NCBI RefSeq assembly: GCF_013410775.1
Contig: NZ_JACCFH010000001.1
Location: forward strand, 3,472,001 to 3,536,000
DNA from: Sphaerotilus montanus
GTDB lineage: Bacteria; Pseudomonadota; Gammaproteobacteria; Burkholderiales; Burkholderiaceae_C
Reading direction: 5' to 3'
Length of the DNA: 64,000 nucleotides
The translations under genes were made by a program, and so were the position numbers. Under the pieces are notes generated by a model, which saw only the letters and a program-made list of their open reading frames with translations, was not told the origin of the DNA and searched no databases. The first letter of the stretch is position 1, and each line of letters opens with the position of its first letter. This document shows, piece after piece, positions 26,111 to 36,280 of this stretch.

Positions 26111-28093
26111 GTGACCCAAGCCGAAACCACCTCAGAAACCAAGATCTATCTGCCTTCCGACGCCTTCGTCGCGAATGCCGCCGTCTCCGGCATGGCCGCC
26201 TACGAGGCCCTGTGCGCCAAGGCCGAAGCCGACTACGAAGGTTACTGGGCCGACCTCGCCCGCGAACTGATCAGCTGGAAAACCCCGTTCACCACGGCGC
26301 TGGACGAGTCGAATGCCCCGTTCTTCAAGTGGTTCGCCGACGGCACGCTGAACGCCTCCTACAACTGCCTCGATCGCAACGTCGAGCGCGGCCTGGGCGA
26401 CAAGACCGCGATCATCTTCGAAGCCGACGGCGGCGAAGTCACCAAGATCACCTACAGCGAACTGCTGGCCAAGACCTGCCAGATCGCCAACGGCCTGCGC
26501 TCGATCGGCATCGGCAAGGGTGACCGCGTCGTCATCTACATCTCCATGTCCATCGAAGGCGTGGCTGCCATGCAGGCCTGCGCCCGCATCGGTGCGACGC
26601 ACTCGGTGGTGTTCGGCGGCTTCTCGGCGCAGTCCTTGCGCGATCGCATCGAGGACACCGGCGCCAAGGCCGTCATCACCGCCGACTGCCAGGTCCGCGG
26701 CGGCAAGAAGCTGGCGCTGAAGTCGATCGTCGACGAAGCGCTGGCCATGCCCGGCTGCGAGAAGATCGAGAAGGTGCTGGTCGTCAACCGCGCCGATGCG
26801 CCGGTCACGATGGTCGAAGGCCGCGACGTGTGGATGAACGACCTCACTGCCGGTCAGGCCACCACCTGCGAGCCGGAATGGGTCAGCGCCGAGCACCCGC
26901 TGTTCCTGCTCTACACCTCCGGCTCGACCGGCAAGCCCAAGGGTGTCCAGCACTCCACCGGCGGCTATCTGCTGCACGCTGCGCTGACCACCAAGTGGAC
27001 CTTCGACCTGAAGGCCGATGACGTGTTCTGGTGCACGGCCGACATCGGCTGGGTCACGGGCCACACCTACATCACCTACGGCCCGCTCGCCCTCGGCGGT
27101 ACCGAGATCGTGTTCGAAGGCGTGCCGACCTACCCGGACGCCGGCCGCTTCTGGAAGATGATCCAGGACCACAAGGTCTCGATCTTCTACACCGCGCCGA
27201 CCGCGATCCGCTCGCTGATCAAGGCCGCCGAAGCCAACGACGCCGTGCATCCGAAGAGCTATGACCTGACGAGCCTGCGCCTGCTGGGTTCGGTGGGCGA
27301 GCCGATCAACCCGGCCGCCTGGGAGTGGTACTACAAGCACGTCGGCGGCAGCCGTTGCCCGATCGCCGACACCTTCTGGCAGACCGAGACCGGCGGCCAC
27401 ATGATCACCCCGCTGCCGGGCGTCACGCCGATGGTGCCGGGTTCCTGCACGCTGCCGTTCCCGGGCATCCAGGCCGCGATCGTGGACGAGACCGGCAAGG
27501 ACGTGCCGAACGGGCAGGGCGGCATCCTCGTCGTCAAGAAGCCGTGGCCGTCGATGATCCGCACCATCTGGGGTGACGGCGAGCGCTTCGTGAAGAGCTA
27601 CTACCCGGCCGACTTCCAGGGCAAGTACTACCTGGCAGGCGACGGCGCGATCCGCGACGCCAAGACCGGCTACTTCACCATCACTGGCCGCATCGACGAC
27701 GTGCTGAATGTCTCGGGCCACCGCATGGGCACGATGGAAATCGAGTCCGCGCTGGTGAGTTGCACCGAACTGGTGGCCGAAGCCGCCGTGGTCGGCCGTC
27801 CGGACGACACGACCGGCGAGGCCGTGTGCGCGTTCGTCGTGCTGAAGCGTCCGCTGCCGGTCGGTGACGAGGCCAAGGCCATCGCCAAGCAGCTGCGTGA
27901 CCACGTCGGCAAGGAGATCGGTCCGATCGCCAAGCCGAAGGACATCCGCTTCGGCGAGAACCTGCCCAAGACCCGCTCGGGCAAGATCATGCGCCGCCTG
28001 CTGCGCTCGCTGGCCAAGGGCGAAGAGATCACCCAGGACACCAGCACGCTGGAAAACCCGACCATCCTGAGCCAGCTCGGCCAGGCGTACTGA
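26111..28093 (+). CDS. acs: Acetyl-CoA synthetase
   Basis: A 660-residue AMP-forming acetate-CoA ligase that activates acetate. Motifs: the P-loop [11 protein letters not shown], the TFWQTETGG adenine-site motif, the YYLAGDGA and [13 protein letters not shown] hinge region, and [11 protein letters not shown] near the C-terminus with K625, the Lys that is acetylated to switch the enzyme off in other bacteria. I chose the GTG start at 26111 because GGAG lies 6 bases before it; the frame is open to 26075 without a better start. A 210-base leader separates it from the yqhA-type gene. It ends at a strong bidirectional terminator. Confidence 0.97.
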   Translation: MTQAETTSETKIYLPSDAFVANAAVSGMAAYEALCAKAEADYEGYWADLARELISWKTPFTTALDESNAPFFKWFADGTLNASYNCLDRNVERGLGDKTAIIFEADGGEVTKITYSELLAKTCQIANGLRSIGIGKGDRVVIYISMSIEGVAAMQACARIGATHSVVFGGFSAQSLRDRIEDTGAKAVITADCQVRGGKKLALKSIVDEALAMPGCEKIEKVLVVNRADAPVTMVEGRDVWMNDLTAGQATTCEPEWVSAEHPLFLLYTSGSTGKPKGVQHSTGGYLLHAALTTKWTFDLKADDVFWCTADIGWVTGHTYITYGPLALGGTEIVFEGVPTYPDAGRFWKMIQDHKVSIFYTAPTAIRSLIKAAEANDAVHPKSYDLTSLRLLGSVGEPINPAAWEWYYKHVGGSRCPIADTFWQTETGGHMITPLPGVTPMVPGSCTLPFPGIQAAIVDETGKDVPNGQGGILVVKKPWPSMIRTIWGDGERFVKSYYPADFQGKYYLAGDGAIRDAKTGYFTITGRIDDVLNVSGHRMGTMEIESALVSCTELVAEAAVVGRPDDTTGEAVCAFVVLKRPLPVGDEAKAIAKQLRDHVGKEIGPIAKPKDIRFGENLPKTRSGKIMRRLLRSLAKGEEITQDTSTLENPTILSQLGQAY

Positions 28094-28130
28094 TCCGGCC
28101 TGACCGGACCATGCTGGCCTTCGGGCCATG

Positions 28131-28160
28131 AAAAAAGCCCCGATCCGTCGGGGCTTTTTG
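28131..28160. terminator. Bidirectional terminator between acs and the cytochrome c gene
   Basis: GCCCCGA/TCGGGGC (28137-28143 with 28148-28154, TCCG loop) is flanked by A5-6 on the left and T5 on the right, so it can end transcription of acs on the plus strand and of the cytochrome gene on the minus strand. Confidence 0.88.
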
Positions 28161-28186
28161 TTTTGCGCTGACTGATTGCGCTGAAC

Positions 28187-28492
28187 TTACTTCTGGCTCA
28201 GTACCCAGGTCACCAGCGTCTTGGCCTCGTCTGGCGTCACGGCATTTGCCGGCATCGGGATCTGCCCCCAGGCGCCCGATCCCCCCTTGATGACCTTCTC
28301 GGCCAGCCTGGCGACGGCGTCCTTCTGGCCCGCATACTTTGCCGCGATGTCCTTGTAGCCCGGACCGACGACCTTCTTGTCGATGGCGTGGCAGGCCATG
28401 CAGTTTTTCTTCTGTGCCAGTTCGGCGTTGGCGAAGACCGGGCCGGACAAGGTGGCGATGGCCAGGGCGGCGAGTGCAAGCAGCGGCTTCAT
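28187..28492 (-). CDS. Class I cytochrome c (c551/c552-like)
   Basis: A 101-residue periplasmic electron carrier. A signal peptide (residues 1-22, cleavage after VFANA or nearby) precedes the mature part with the haem motif CMACH at 31-35, a VGPGYKDIA segment and the axial Met ligand in WGQIPMPAN (M80). Size and motif spacing match the c551/c552 group. It probably feeds electrons to a terminal oxidase or reductase not in this window. The gene stands alone, between the acs terminator and the divergent small Trp-rich gene. Confidence 0.92.
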   Translation of the reverse strand: MKPLLALAALAIATLSGPVFANAELAQKKNCMACHAIDKKVVGPGYKDIAAKYAGQKDAVARLAEKVIKGGSGAWGQIPMPANAVTPDEAKTLVTWVLSQK

Positions 28493-28664
28493 GGTGGAAA
28501 GGTTCCGTTTCTGTTGAAAGTGGTGGTGTGAATGCCCACTGGAGAACGATTCTAGAGGCGCCTGCGTTGACCTTGTCGATCCGCCTGCAACGCCAGGCAG
28601 AGGCCGTCGGGGTATCCTCGGCGGGCATGCATTTCGTGATGGACGGATGCCGAGGGGTAGTCGA

Positions 28665-28913
28665 ATGGCGCTGGTGTGGTTGGGTGTGGTGGGGCTGCTG
28701 CTGAAGTGGCTGGAGATCGGTCCGGTGGCCCAGTGGTCGTGGTGGACGGTGCTGGCGCCGTTCGGGATGGCGATCGTCTGGTGGTCGGTGTCCGATGCCC
28801 TCGGGTTCACGGCCCGCGCCCGCCAGAAGCGCGAGGATGCGCACCGCGACCAGCGCCGGCGCAACACCATCGACGCGCTGGGTCGCAAGACGCCGTTGCC
28901 GCGCCGCCGCTGA
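28665..28913 (+). CDS. Small Trp-rich membrane protein (TIGR04438-like)
   Basis: An 82-residue protein with two short hydrophobic segments (about 2-15 and 22-42) that contain many tryptophans ([28 protein letters not shown]), then a highly basic tail ([14 protein letters not shown]). This is the pattern of the small Trp-rich protein family of betaproteobacteria, whose role is unknown. The ATG at 28665 follows GAGGGG at a suitable distance. It lies 87 bases upstream of lgt on the same strand. Confidence 0.78.
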   Translation: MALVWLGVVGLLLKWLEIGPVAQWSWWTVLAPFGMAIVWWSVSDALGFTARARQKREDAHRDQRRRNTIDALGRKTPLPRRR

Positions 28914-29000
28914 AGTCGGCCCCGATCCCGCACCCTTGCCGCGCCGGGCTGGCGCAGCAGCGACAATCCGCACCTGTTTCCCACTCATGGAGTGCCGCCG

Positions 29001-29822
29001 ATGCTGGTGCATCCCCAATTCGACCCAGTCGCTCTGAACCTGGGCTTCCTCCAGATCCACTGGTATGGCCTGACCTATCTGGCCGCCTTCGGCCTGTTCT
29101 ACTGGCTGGCCACCCGCCGCATCCGCCAGCCACCGTACGCCGCGGGCGGATGGACGCCACGCGAGGTCGAAGATCTGCTCTTCTACGGTGTCATGGGCGT
29201 GATCCTGGGCGGGCGTCTCGGCTACGTGCTGTTCTACAAGCCCGCGTACTACCTGGCCAACCCGGGCGAGATCTTCGCGGTCTGGAAGGGGGGCATGGCC
29301 TTCCACGGGGGGCTGCTGGGCGTGATCGCAGCGATGGCCGTGTTCGCGTGGGTGCGCAAGAAGCGTTTCTTCGAGGTCACGGATCTGGTGGCGCCGTGCG
29401 TGCCGACCGGGCTCGCCTGCGGGCGTGTCGGCAATTTCATCAACGGCGAACTCTGGGGCCGCGCTGCGGATGCCAGCGTGCCGTGGGCCATGGTGTTCCC
29501 GCAGTCGGGCAGCGAGATCGCGCGCCATCCGTCCCAGGTCTACCAGTTCCTGCTCGAAGGGTTGCTGCTGTTCGTGATCCTGTGGTTTTACGGGCGCACC
29601 CGCTCTGCACATTCTCGGCCGGATGGCTCGGTGGTCTGGGGCCGGGTGTCGGGGCTGTTCCTGATCGGGTATGGCGCATTCCGTTTCATCGCCGAATACT
29701 TCCGCGAACCAGACAGCTTCCTCGGGCTGCTGGCGCTGAACCTGAGCATGGGCCAGTGGCTGTGCGTGCCGATGGTGGTCGCGGGCATGGGCATCTGGGT
29801 CTGGGCGGGGAGACGCGCGTGA
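29001..29822 (+). CDS. lgt: Prolipoprotein diacylglyceryl transferase
   Basis: Lgt moves a diacylglyceryl group from phosphatidylglycerol to the lipobox Cys of prolipoproteins in the inner membrane. The 273 residues carry about seven membrane helices, HGGLLG with the essential His at 102, and the Lgt signature [15 protein letters not shown] (R142, N145). Length matches E. coli Lgt (291). The ATG at 29001 lies 8 bases after GGAG. Its stop overlaps the GTG start of tsaD. Confidence 0.96.
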   Translation: MLVHPQFDPVALNLGFLQIHWYGLTYLAAFGLFYWLATRRIRQPPYAAGGWTPREVEDLLFYGVMGVILGGRLGYVLFYKPAYYLANPGEIFAVWKGGMAFHGGLLGVIAAMAVFAWVRKKRFFEVTDLVAPCVPTGLACGRVGNFINGELWGRAADASVPWAMVFPQSGSEIARHPSQVYQFLLEGLLLFVILWFYGRTRSAHSRPDGSVVWGRVSGLFLIGYGAFRFIAEYFREPDSFLGLLALNLSMGQWLCVPMVVAGMGIWVWAGRRA

Positions 29823-30880
29823 GCGGGCCGCTGAGGGTGCTGGGCATCGAATCCTCGTGCGACGAGACCGGCATCGCGCTGGTCGAATTGCCCGAGGGGG
29901 TGGGCGGAGCGGCGCCGCCGCGGCTGCTGGCCCAGGCGCTGCACAGCCAGATCGACATGCACCAGGCCTATGGCGGCGTGGTGCCGGAGCTGGCCTCGCG
30001 CGACCACATCCGCCGCGTCGTGCCGCTGCTGCGCGAGACGCTGAGCGGCGCCGGACTCGGTCTGGACGCCGTGGATGTCGTCGCCTACACGCAGGGGCCA
30101 GGGCTGGCCGGCGCGCTGCTGGTGGGCACCGGCATGGCCTGTGCGCTGGGCATGGCGCTGGACCGGCCGGTGCTGGGCGTGCACCACCTGGAAGGGCATC
30201 TGCTGTCGCCCTTCCTCTCGGTGGATCCGCCGCAGTTCCCGTTCGTGGCGCTGCTGGTGTCGGGTGGCCACACGCAGCTCATGCGGGTCGACGGGGTCGG
30301 GCACTACACGATGCTCGGCGAGACCATCGATGACGCGGCCGGCGAGGCCTTCGACAAGACGGCCAAGATGCTCGGGCTCGGCTATCCGGGTGGGCCGGCG
30401 CTGGCGAAGCTGGCCGAGCAGGGCGATGACGCCGCGTTCAAGCTGCCGCGGCCGCTGATGCGCGGTGACCTGCTGGACTTCTCGTTCGCGGGCCTGAAGA
30501 CCGCCGTCTGGACGCAGCTGAACAAGCTCGATCCCGCTGCGGAGGATGCCGCGCAGGCCCGTGCCGATCTGGCCGCCTCGACGCAGGCGGCGATCGTCGA
30601 TGTGCTGGTGGCCAAGTCGCTGCTGGCGCTGAAGCAGACCGGGCTGAAGCGGATGGTGGTCGCGGGCGGGGTGGGGGCGAATCGGCGGCTGCGGGCGCAG
30701 CTTGACGCGCAGTGCCGCCGCCGCGGGGTGCGCGTGCACTACCCGGAGCTGCACCTGTGCACCGACAACGGCGCCATGATCGCGCTGGCCGGTGCCATGC
30801 GGCTGCAGAGCGGCCGGGCGCAGGCGAGCCGGGAGTACGCCTTCGACGTGCGTCCGCGCTGGGATCTGTCCACGGTCTGA
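29819..30880 (+). CDS. tsaD: tRNA N6-threonylcarbamoyladenosine synthase subunit TsaD
   Basis: TsaD transfers the threonylcarbamoyl group to A37 of ANN-decoding tRNAs, together with TsaB and TsaE. The 353 residues show the ASKHA fold: IESSCDETG at the N-terminus, metal-binding HHLEGH (H123, H127), VSGGHTQL and the [10 protein letters not shown] motif near 260, and a C-terminal TDNGAMIA. It starts with GTG overlapping the lgt stop (GTGA). The length fits E. coli TsaD (337). Confidence 0.97.
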   Translation: MSGPLRVLGIESSCDETGIALVELPEGVGGAAPPRLLAQALHSQIDMHQAYGGVVPELASRDHIRRVVPLLRETLSGAGLGLDAVDVVAYTQGPGLAGALLVGTGMACALGMALDRPVLGVHHLEGHLLSPFLSVDPPQFPFVALLVSGGHTQLMRVDGVGHYTMLGETIDDAAGEAFDKTAKMLGLGYPGGPALAKLAEQGDDAAFKLPRPLMRGDLLDFSFAGLKTAVWTQLNKLDPAAEDAAQARADLAASTQAAIVDVLVAKSLLALKQTGLKRMVVAGGVGANRRLRAQLDAQCRRRGVRVHYPELHLCTDNGAMIALAGAMRLQSGRAQASREYAFDVRPRWDLSTV

Positions 30881-30923
30881 ACGCGGCGTTGGGCTGGATT
30901 TTGTAATGCATAATTCAAAATCC

Positions 30924-32201
30924 ATGAAAAATACCCCGTTCTCCCTTTCTTTCCTGGCCTTGTCGGGCGCGCTGGCGCTGGGTGCGTCGGCGGCCCAGGC
31001 GGCCGATCCGATCCGTCTGGGTCTCATCGAAGGCCTGTCCGGCCCGTTTGCCAACGCCGGCGAAGCGGTGGCGCGCAACCTCAACTGGGCGATCGAGCGG
31101 GTGAATGCCCGTGGCGGCGTGAAGTTGCCCGGTGGCAATCGGCCGCTTGAACTGGTCCGTCTCGACAGCAAGGGCAACACCGAGGAGGCGCTGACCATGC
31201 TGAAGAGCGCGGTCGACCAGCAGATCGGTGTCGTGCTGCAGGGCAACAGCTCCGCCACCGCCGCTGCGCTGATCGACGCGCTCAACAAGCACAACGACCG
31301 CGAACCCCAGCGCCGCGCCGTGTTCCTCAACTACTCCGCCGTCGAGCCCTCGCTGACCAACGAGAAGTGCAGTCCGTGGCACTTCCGCTTCGATGCCCAC
31401 GCCGACATGCGCCTGGCCGCGCTCACCGACGTGCTGCAGCAGGACACCGCGCTCAAGCGTGTCTACCTGATCGGCCAGGACTACAGCTTCGGCCAGCACG
31501 TCGTGCGCCAGGGCAGGGCGATGATCGTGGCCAAGCGTCCGGACATCCAGGTCGTCGGCGAAGAGCTGCACCCGGTCGGGCGCGTCAAGGATTTCCTGCC
31601 CTACGCGACCAAGATCAAGGCCAGTGGCGCGCAGGCCGTCGTCACCGGCAACTGGGGCAACGACCTGACGCTGCTGGTCAAGGCGGCGCGCGATGTCGGC
31701 TTCGAGGGCAAGTTCTACACCTTCTACGGCAACGCGCTGGGCGTGCCGGGCGCGCTGGGTGATGCCGGCGTGGGGCGCGTGGTGGCCGTGGCCGAGTGGC
31801 ATCCGAACGCGGGTGGCAAGGCATCCGACGCGCTCGTCACCAGCTTCCACCAGCGCTTCCCCAAGCCGGAGGACGACTACCTGCACGTGCGCATGCAGGC
31901 CATGGTCGAGATGCTCGCGCAGGCGATGGAGCGTGCGCACGCCACCGATGCCGCGGCGGTCGCCAAGGCGCTGTCCGGTGCGCGCTTCGATGGCAAGGCG
32001 CTGGGTGGCCTGGGGGCCGGCCAGATGCGCGCCGGGGACCACCAGTTCCTGCAGCCGCTCTACGTCAGCACGATGCAGAAGGCTGGCACCGAGGGCGTGC
32101 GCTTCGATGTCGAGGGCTCCGGCTACGGCTTCCGCACTGTTCGTTACCTGACCGCCGAGCAGACGGCGCAGCCGCATTCGTGCAAGATGGCTCCCCTCTG
32201 A
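30924..32201 (+). CDS. ABC-type branched-chain amino acid substrate-binding protein
   Basis: A periplasmic binding protein of the LivJ/LivK type (type 1 periplasmic fold) of about 425 residues. A signal peptide covers residues 1-26 (ends GASAAQA), followed by IRLGLIEGLSGPFANAGEA, the usual start of the mature domain, and GQDYSFGQ near 190. No permease or ATPase gene lies nearby, so its transporter is encoded elsewhere or it serves as a sensor. The ligand cannot be read. An ATG at 30906 would add six residues; the 30890-30925 leader is unusually A+T-rich and neither start has a clear ribosome site. Confidence 0.88.
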   Translation: MKNTPFSLSFLALSGALALGASAAQAADPIRLGLIEGLSGPFANAGEAVARNLNWAIERVNARGGVKLPGGNRPLELVRLDSKGNTEEALTMLKSAVDQQIGVVLQGNSSATAAALIDALNKHNDREPQRRAVFLNYSAVEPSLTNEKCSPWHFRFDAHADMRLAALTDVLQQDTALKRVYLIGQDYSFGQHVVRQGRAMIVAKRPDIQVVGEELHPVGRVKDFLPYATKIKASGAQAVVTGNWGNDLTLLVKAARDVGFEGKFYTFYGNALGVPGALGDAGVGRVVAVAEWHPNAGGKASDALVTSFHQRFPKPEDDYLHVRMQAMVEMLAQAMERAHATDAAAVAKALSGARFDGKALGGLGAGQMRAGDHQFLQPLYVSTMQKAGTEGVRFDVEGSGYGFRTVRYLTAEQTAQPHSCKMAPL

Positions 32202-32239
32202 TCCTTGCGGATCTGCTCTGTGTCCACAGTGGGGTGTTC

Positions 32240-33409
32240 ATGCGTCAGGTGATTGCCGATCTGCCGGCTTCTCGCATCCGTGAAGTGGCCAATGCCGGCC
32301 TGGGCCGCAGCGATGTGCTGGCCTTCTGGTTCGGCGAAAGCGACGAGATCACGCCCATGGGCGTGCGCGACGCGGCCGTGACGTCGATCGAGGCGGGCGA
32401 GACCTTCTATGCCCACAACCTCGGCCTGCCGGCGCTGCGCGAGGCGCTGTCGGGCTACATCTCGGCGCTGCACCGGCCGGTGGGCGTGGAGCGCATCGCG
32501 GTGACGTCGTCCGGCGTGAGTGCGCTGATGCTGGCGCAGCAGGCGCTGGTCGATCCGGGCGACGAGGTGGTCGTGGTCGTGCCGGTGTGGCCGAACCTGA
32601 CGGCGCAGCCCGCGATCATGGGCGCCCGTGTGCGCCGGGTGAGCCTGCGCGCCGAAGCCGGTGCGTGGCGACTCGACCTGGACGAGCTGCTGGCGGCGGT
32701 GACGCCGGCCACGCGCGTGCTGGTGCTCAATGCGCCGAACAACCCGACCGGCTGGACGCTGACCCGCGCCGAGCAGCAGGTCATCCTCGACCACTGCCGC
32801 CGCACGGGCACCTGGATCGTGTCGGACGAGGTCTACGAGCGTCTTTATTACCCGGACGCCGTGCCCCGGCCCGGGCAGGTGGTCTGTGCGCCGAGCTTTC
32901 TCGATCTGGCCGATCCGGAGGACCGGCTGGTCGTCGTACACAGCTTCTCGAAATCCTTCCTGATGACAGGGTGGCGGCTGGGCAATCTGGTCGCGCCGGC
33001 CGCACTCATCGAGCAGCTCGGCAAGCTGATCGAATTCAATACCTCTTGCACGCCGGTGTTCGTGCAGCGCGCAGGGCTGGCGGCGCTGGCCGATGCGCCG
33101 GTGTCGGTACCGGCCTTGCAGGCGCGGCTGCGGGTGTGCCGCGACACGCTGGTCGCCGCGCTGCAGACCCTGCCGCGGGTCGAGGTGGCCACACCGCCCG
33201 GCGCGATGTACGCTTTCCTGCGCATCGATGGCGAGCGCGATGCACTCTCGCTCGCCAGGCGGCTGGTGACCGACCACGGTCTGGGTCTGGCGCCGGGCAC
33301 CGCCTTCGGTGACGAGGCCGAGGGCTGGCTGCGCTGGTGCTTTGCCTCGCGCCAGCCGCAGCGGCTGCTTCAGGGGGTGGATCGGCTGGCGCGCGCCTTG
33401 GCGCTATAA
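32240..33409 (+). CDS. Class I/II PLP-dependent aminotransferase
   Basis: A 389-residue fold type I aminotransferase. It has the NAPNNPTGW motif at 164-172, SDEVYERLYY at 195-204 with the PLP-contacting Asp and Tyr, and HSFSKSFLMTGWRLG with the Schiff-base K238, then a C-terminal Arg region (LRWCFASR). The amino-donor specificity is unknown. The start ATG at 32240 follows GGGG. Its TAA stop lies inside a perfect TATAAT box that probably belongs to the rpsO promoter. Confidence 0.9.
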   Translation: MRQVIADLPASRIREVANAGLGRSDVLAFWFGESDEITPMGVRDAAVTSIEAGETFYAHNLGLPALREALSGYISALHRPVGVERIAVTSSGVSALMLAQQALVDPGDEVVVVVPVWPNLTAQPAIMGARVRRVSLRAEAGAWRLDLDELLAAVTPATRVLVLNAPNNPTGWTLTRAEQQVILDHCRRTGTWIVSDEVYERLYYPDAVPRPGQVVCAPSFLDLADPEDRLVVVHSFSKSFLMTGWRLGNLVAPAALIEQLGKLIEFNTSCTPVFVQRAGLAALADAPVSVPALQARLRVCRDTLVAALQTLPRVEVATPPGAMYAFLRIDGERDALSLARRLVTDHGLGLAPGTAFGDEAEGWLRWCFASRQPQRLLQGVDRLARALAL

Positions 33410-33410
33410 T
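33382..33410 (+). promoter_or_regulatory. Candidate rpsO promoter with a perfect -10 box
   Basis: A perfect TATAAT at 33405-33410 overlaps the aminotransferase stop codon and lies 114 bases before rpsO. The -35 region 17 bases upstream (around 33382-33387) is poor. A perfect -10 hexamer is rare by chance in sequence this G+C-rich. Confidence 0.5.
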
Positions 33411-33523
33411 CGCAGGCTTCGCTGCCGTTTCTGGTGGCGGAGGAACGCGCATCGGCGCGTGCACGGCGCGGGGCGGTTTCCCCCACGGCCGCAAGTGAAC
33501 CTCGAAACCGAAGGAAATTTGAC

Positions 33524-33787
33524 ATGTCCGAAATCAACAAGGCAGAAGTTGTTGCCGCCAACGCCCGCGGCGTCGCCGACACCGGATCGCCGGAAGTCCA
33601 GGTCGCCCTGCTGACCGCCCGCATCAACCACCTGACCCCGCACTTCAAGACCCACAAGAAGGACCACCACGGTCGTCGCGGTCTGCTGCGCATGGTCAGC
33701 CGCCGCCGCAAGCTGCTGGACTACCTGAAGGACCGTGACGCTGACCGTTACACCTCGCTGATCCAGAAGCTGGGCCTGCGCAAGTAA
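33524..33787 (+). CDS. rpsO: 30S ribosomal protein S15
   Basis: S15 is a primary binding protein of the 16S rRNA central domain. The 87 residues match the family (88-89) with [34 protein letters not shown] and RRRKLLDYL. It has a strong AAGGA ribosome site at 33511-33515. Its leader contains a hairpin (ACGCGC ATCG GCGCGT, 33445-33460); S15 controls its own translation through the leader in E. coli, so the same may hold here. A terminator follows, then pnp. Confidence 0.98.
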   Translation: MSEINKAEVVAANARGVADTGSPEVQVALLTARINHLTPHFKTHKKDHHGRRGLLRMVSRRRKLLDYLKDRDADRYTSLIQKLGLRK

Positions 33788-33804
33788 TCGCTGCATGCAT
33801 GTGA

Positions 33805-33845
33805 AGAGCCTGTCTGGACCCTCCAGCACAGGCTCTTTGTTTTTA
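33805..33845 (+). terminator. Terminator between rpsO and pnp
   Basis: A long stem AGAGCCTGT/ACAGGCTCT (33805-33813 with 33828-33836), extended inside by CTGGA/TCCAG, is followed by a T-rich tail TTTGTTTTT. In E. coli the same position holds a partly read-through terminator, so some pnp mRNA may come from the rpsO promoter. Confidence 0.85.
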
Positions 33846-33870
33846 CGGCCACGCGTGGGCGCTGCTGTGT

Positions 33871-33970
33871 CATTCCATCCCGATCCGATCCTGCTGTGCA
33901 GGTGGCGGGTCCGGATGGAATGGCATCCCGCCGCGGTGACCGGCCACCTACCAGAAGAAAGCATTCCATG
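33871..33970 (+). promoter_or_regulatory. pnp leader with two mutually exclusive hairpins
   Basis: CATTCCATCC (33871-33880) and GGATGGAATG (33913-33922) are exact inverted repeats and enclose a second small hairpin (CCTGC TGT GCAGG). The sequence CATTCCAT occurs again at 33962-33969, overlapping the AT of the pnp start codon, and can pair with ATGGAATG (33915-33922) instead. The right arm can therefore form either an upstream stem or one that hides the start codon. PNPase represses its own mRNA through an RNase III-cut leader stem in enterobacteria; a link here is inference. Confidence 0.55.
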
Positions 33971-36253
33971 AGCCTGTTCAACAAAGTCACCAAGACCTTC
34001 CAATGGGGTCAGCACACCGTCACCCTGGAAACCGGCGAAATCGCCCGCCAGGCCAGTGGCGCTGTCATCGTCAACATGGACGACACCGTGGTGCTCGCCA
34101 CCGTGGTCGCCCGCAAGGAAGCCAAGCCGGGCCAGGACTTCTTCCCGCTGACGGTCGACTACATCGAGAAGACCTACGCTGCCGGCAAGATCCCGGGCAG
34201 CTTCTTCAAGCGCGAAGCCAAGCCGAGCGAGCTGGAAGTGCTGACCAGCCGCCTGATCGACCGCCCGCTGCGCCCGCTGTTCCCGGAAGGCTTCTACAAC
34301 GAAGTCCAGGTCGTCATCCACGTCCTGTCGCTGAACCCGGAAGCCTCGGCCGACATCGCCGCGCTGATCGGATCAAGCGCTGCGCTGGCCATCTCCGGCA
34401 TCCCGTTCAACGGCCCGGTGGGTGCAGCCCGCGTGGGTTACATCAACGGTGAATACGTCCTGAATCCGGGCCCGACGCAGCTCAAGCAGTCGCAGCTGGA
34501 CCTGGTGGTCGCCGGCACCGAAGCCGCCGTGCTGATGGTCGAATCCGAAGCGCAGCAGCTCACCGAAGAAGTGATGCTGGGCGGCATCGTGTACGGCCAC
34601 GAGCAGGCCAAGGTCGCCATCGCTGCGATCAACGAGCTGGTGCGTGACGCCGGCAAGCCGGAATGGACGTGGCAGGCTCCGGCCAAGAACGAGCCGCTGA
34701 TCGCCAAGGTCGCCGAATTCGGTCTGGCCAAGATCGAAGCTGCCTACCAGATCCGCTCCAAGCAGGCCCGTACCGACGCCTGCCGCGCCGCCTACGCCGA
34801 AGTCAAGGCCGCGCTGAAGGCCGACGGCATCGAGTTCGACGGTGTCGAAATCGACAACCTGCTGTTCGAGATCGAAGCCAGGACCGTGCGTGGCCAGATC
34901 CTCGCCGGCGAGCCGCGCATCGACGGCCGCGACACCCGCACCGTGCGTCCGATCGAGATCCGCAACGGCGTGCTGCCGCGCACCCACGGCTCGGCGCTGT
35001 TCACCCGTGGTGAAACGCAGGCCCTCGTCGTCGCCACCCTCGGCACCGACCAGGACGCGCAGCGCATCGACGCGCTGGCCGGCGATTTCCGCGACACCTT
35101 CCTGTTCCACTACAACATGCCCCCCTTCGCCACCGGCGAAGCCGGCCGCATGGGCACGCCGAAGCGCCGCGAAACCGGCCACGGCCGTCTGGCCAAGCGC
35201 GCCCTGGTGCCGCTGCTGCCGAACCGCGAAGACTTCGCCTACACGATCCGCGTCGTCTCCGAGATCACCGAGTCCAACGGCTCCTCGTCGATGGCCTCCG
35301 TCTGCGGCGGCTGCCTGGCGCTGATGGATGCCGGCGTGCCGATGAAGGCGCACGTCGCCGGCATCGCCATGGGCCTGATCAAGGATGGCAACCGCTTCGC
35401 GGTGCTGACCGACATCCTGGGTGACGAGGACCACCTCGGCGACATGGACTTCAAGGTCGCGGGCACCACCACCGGCGTGACCGCCCTGCAGATGGACATC
35501 AAGATCCAGGGCATCACCAAGGAAATCATGCAGGTCGCCCTGGCGCAGGCCAAGGAAGCGCGTCTGCACATCCTGGGCAAGATGGTGGAAGCCATGGGCA
35601 CGGCCAACACCGAGGTCTCCGACTTCGCGCCGCGCCTGTACACGATGAAGATCAACCCGGAAAAGATCCGTGACGTCATCGGCAAGGGTGGCTCCGTCAT
35701 CCGTGCGCTGACCGAAGAGACCGGCTGCCAGATCAACATCGACGAAGACGGCACGATCACGATCGCCTCGACCGACAGCGCCAAGGCCGACGTCGCCAAG
35801 AAGCGCATCGCCGACATCACCGCCGAAGCCGAGATCGGCAAGGTCTACGAAGGCCCGGTCGTCAAGATCCTGGACTTCGGTGCACTGGTCAACGTGCTGC
35901 CGGGCAAGGACGGCCTGCTGCACATCAGCCAGATCGCCCACCAGCGCGTCGAGAAGGTCACCGATTTCCTGACCGAAGGCCAGATCGTCAAGGTCAAGGT
36001 GCTGGAGACGGACGAGAAGGGCCGCATCAAGCTGTCGATGAAGGCGCTGCTGGAGCGTCCGGAAGGCATGGAAGAAGAGCGCTTCGAGCGTGCGCCGCGC
36101 CGCGAGTTCGGGGACCGCAATGACCGTGGCGACCGTGGTCCGCGCCGTGAGCGCAGCGAGCGCCCGCCGCGCAGCGAGCAGCCTGCTGCTGCGCCGGAAG
36201 CGTCCGCTCCGGTGGCTGCACCGGACGCCGGTTCGGAGCCGTCGCAGTCCTGA
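33968..36253 (+). CDS. pnp: Polyribonucleotide nucleotidyltransferase (PNPase)
   Basis: A 761-residue trimeric 3'-5' exoribonuclease that uses phosphate to degrade RNA. Domains in order: first RNase PH domain (about 12-143), alpha-helical linker, second RNase PH domain with [12 protein letters not shown] and the [15 protein letters not shown] catalytic segment, KH domain with IRDVIGKGG near 565, and S1 domain (about 622-690). A 70-residue tail is rich in Arg, Asp and Gly (repeats of DRGDR), then Ala/Pro/Glu, longer than in E. coli (711 residues in total) and likely disordered. The start ATG is preceded by a weak AGAAG site within the leader. Confidence 0.98.
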   Translation: MSLFNKVTKTFQWGQHTVTLETGEIARQASGAVIVNMDDTVVLATVVARKEAKPGQDFFPLTVDYIEKTYAAGKIPGSFFKREAKPSELEVLTSRLIDRPLRPLFPEGFYNEVQVVIHVLSLNPEASADIAALIGSSAALAISGIPFNGPVGAARVGYINGEYVLNPGPTQLKQSQLDLVVAGTEAAVLMVESEAQQLTEEVMLGGIVYGHEQAKVAIAAINELVRDAGKPEWTWQAPAKNEPLIAKVAEFGLAKIEAAYQIRSKQARTDACRAAYAEVKAALKADGIEFDGVEIDNLLFEIEARTVRGQILAGEPRIDGRDTRTVRPIEIRNGVLPRTHGSALFTRGETQALVVATLGTDQDAQRIDALAGDFRDTFLFHYNMPPFATGEAGRMGTPKRRETGHGRLAKRALVPLLPNREDFAYTIRVVSEITESNGSSSMASVCGGCLALMDAGVPMKAHVAGIAMGLIKDGNRFAVLTDILGDEDHLGDMDFKVAGTTTGVTALQMDIKIQGITKEIMQVALAQAKEARLHILGKMVEAMGTANTEVSDFAPRLYTMKINPEKIRDVIGKGGSVIRALTEETGCQINIDEDGTITIASTDSAKADVAKKRIADITAEAEIGKVYEGPVVKILDFGALVNVLPGKDGLLHISQIAHQRVEKVTDFLTEGQIVKVKVLETDEKGRIKLSMKALLERPEGMEEERFERAPRREFGDRNDRGDRGPRRERSERPPRSEQPAAAPEASAPVAAPDAGSEPSQS

Positions 36254-36280
36254 TCCCTGTCCGTCCGGAGGAGTCCGCGC

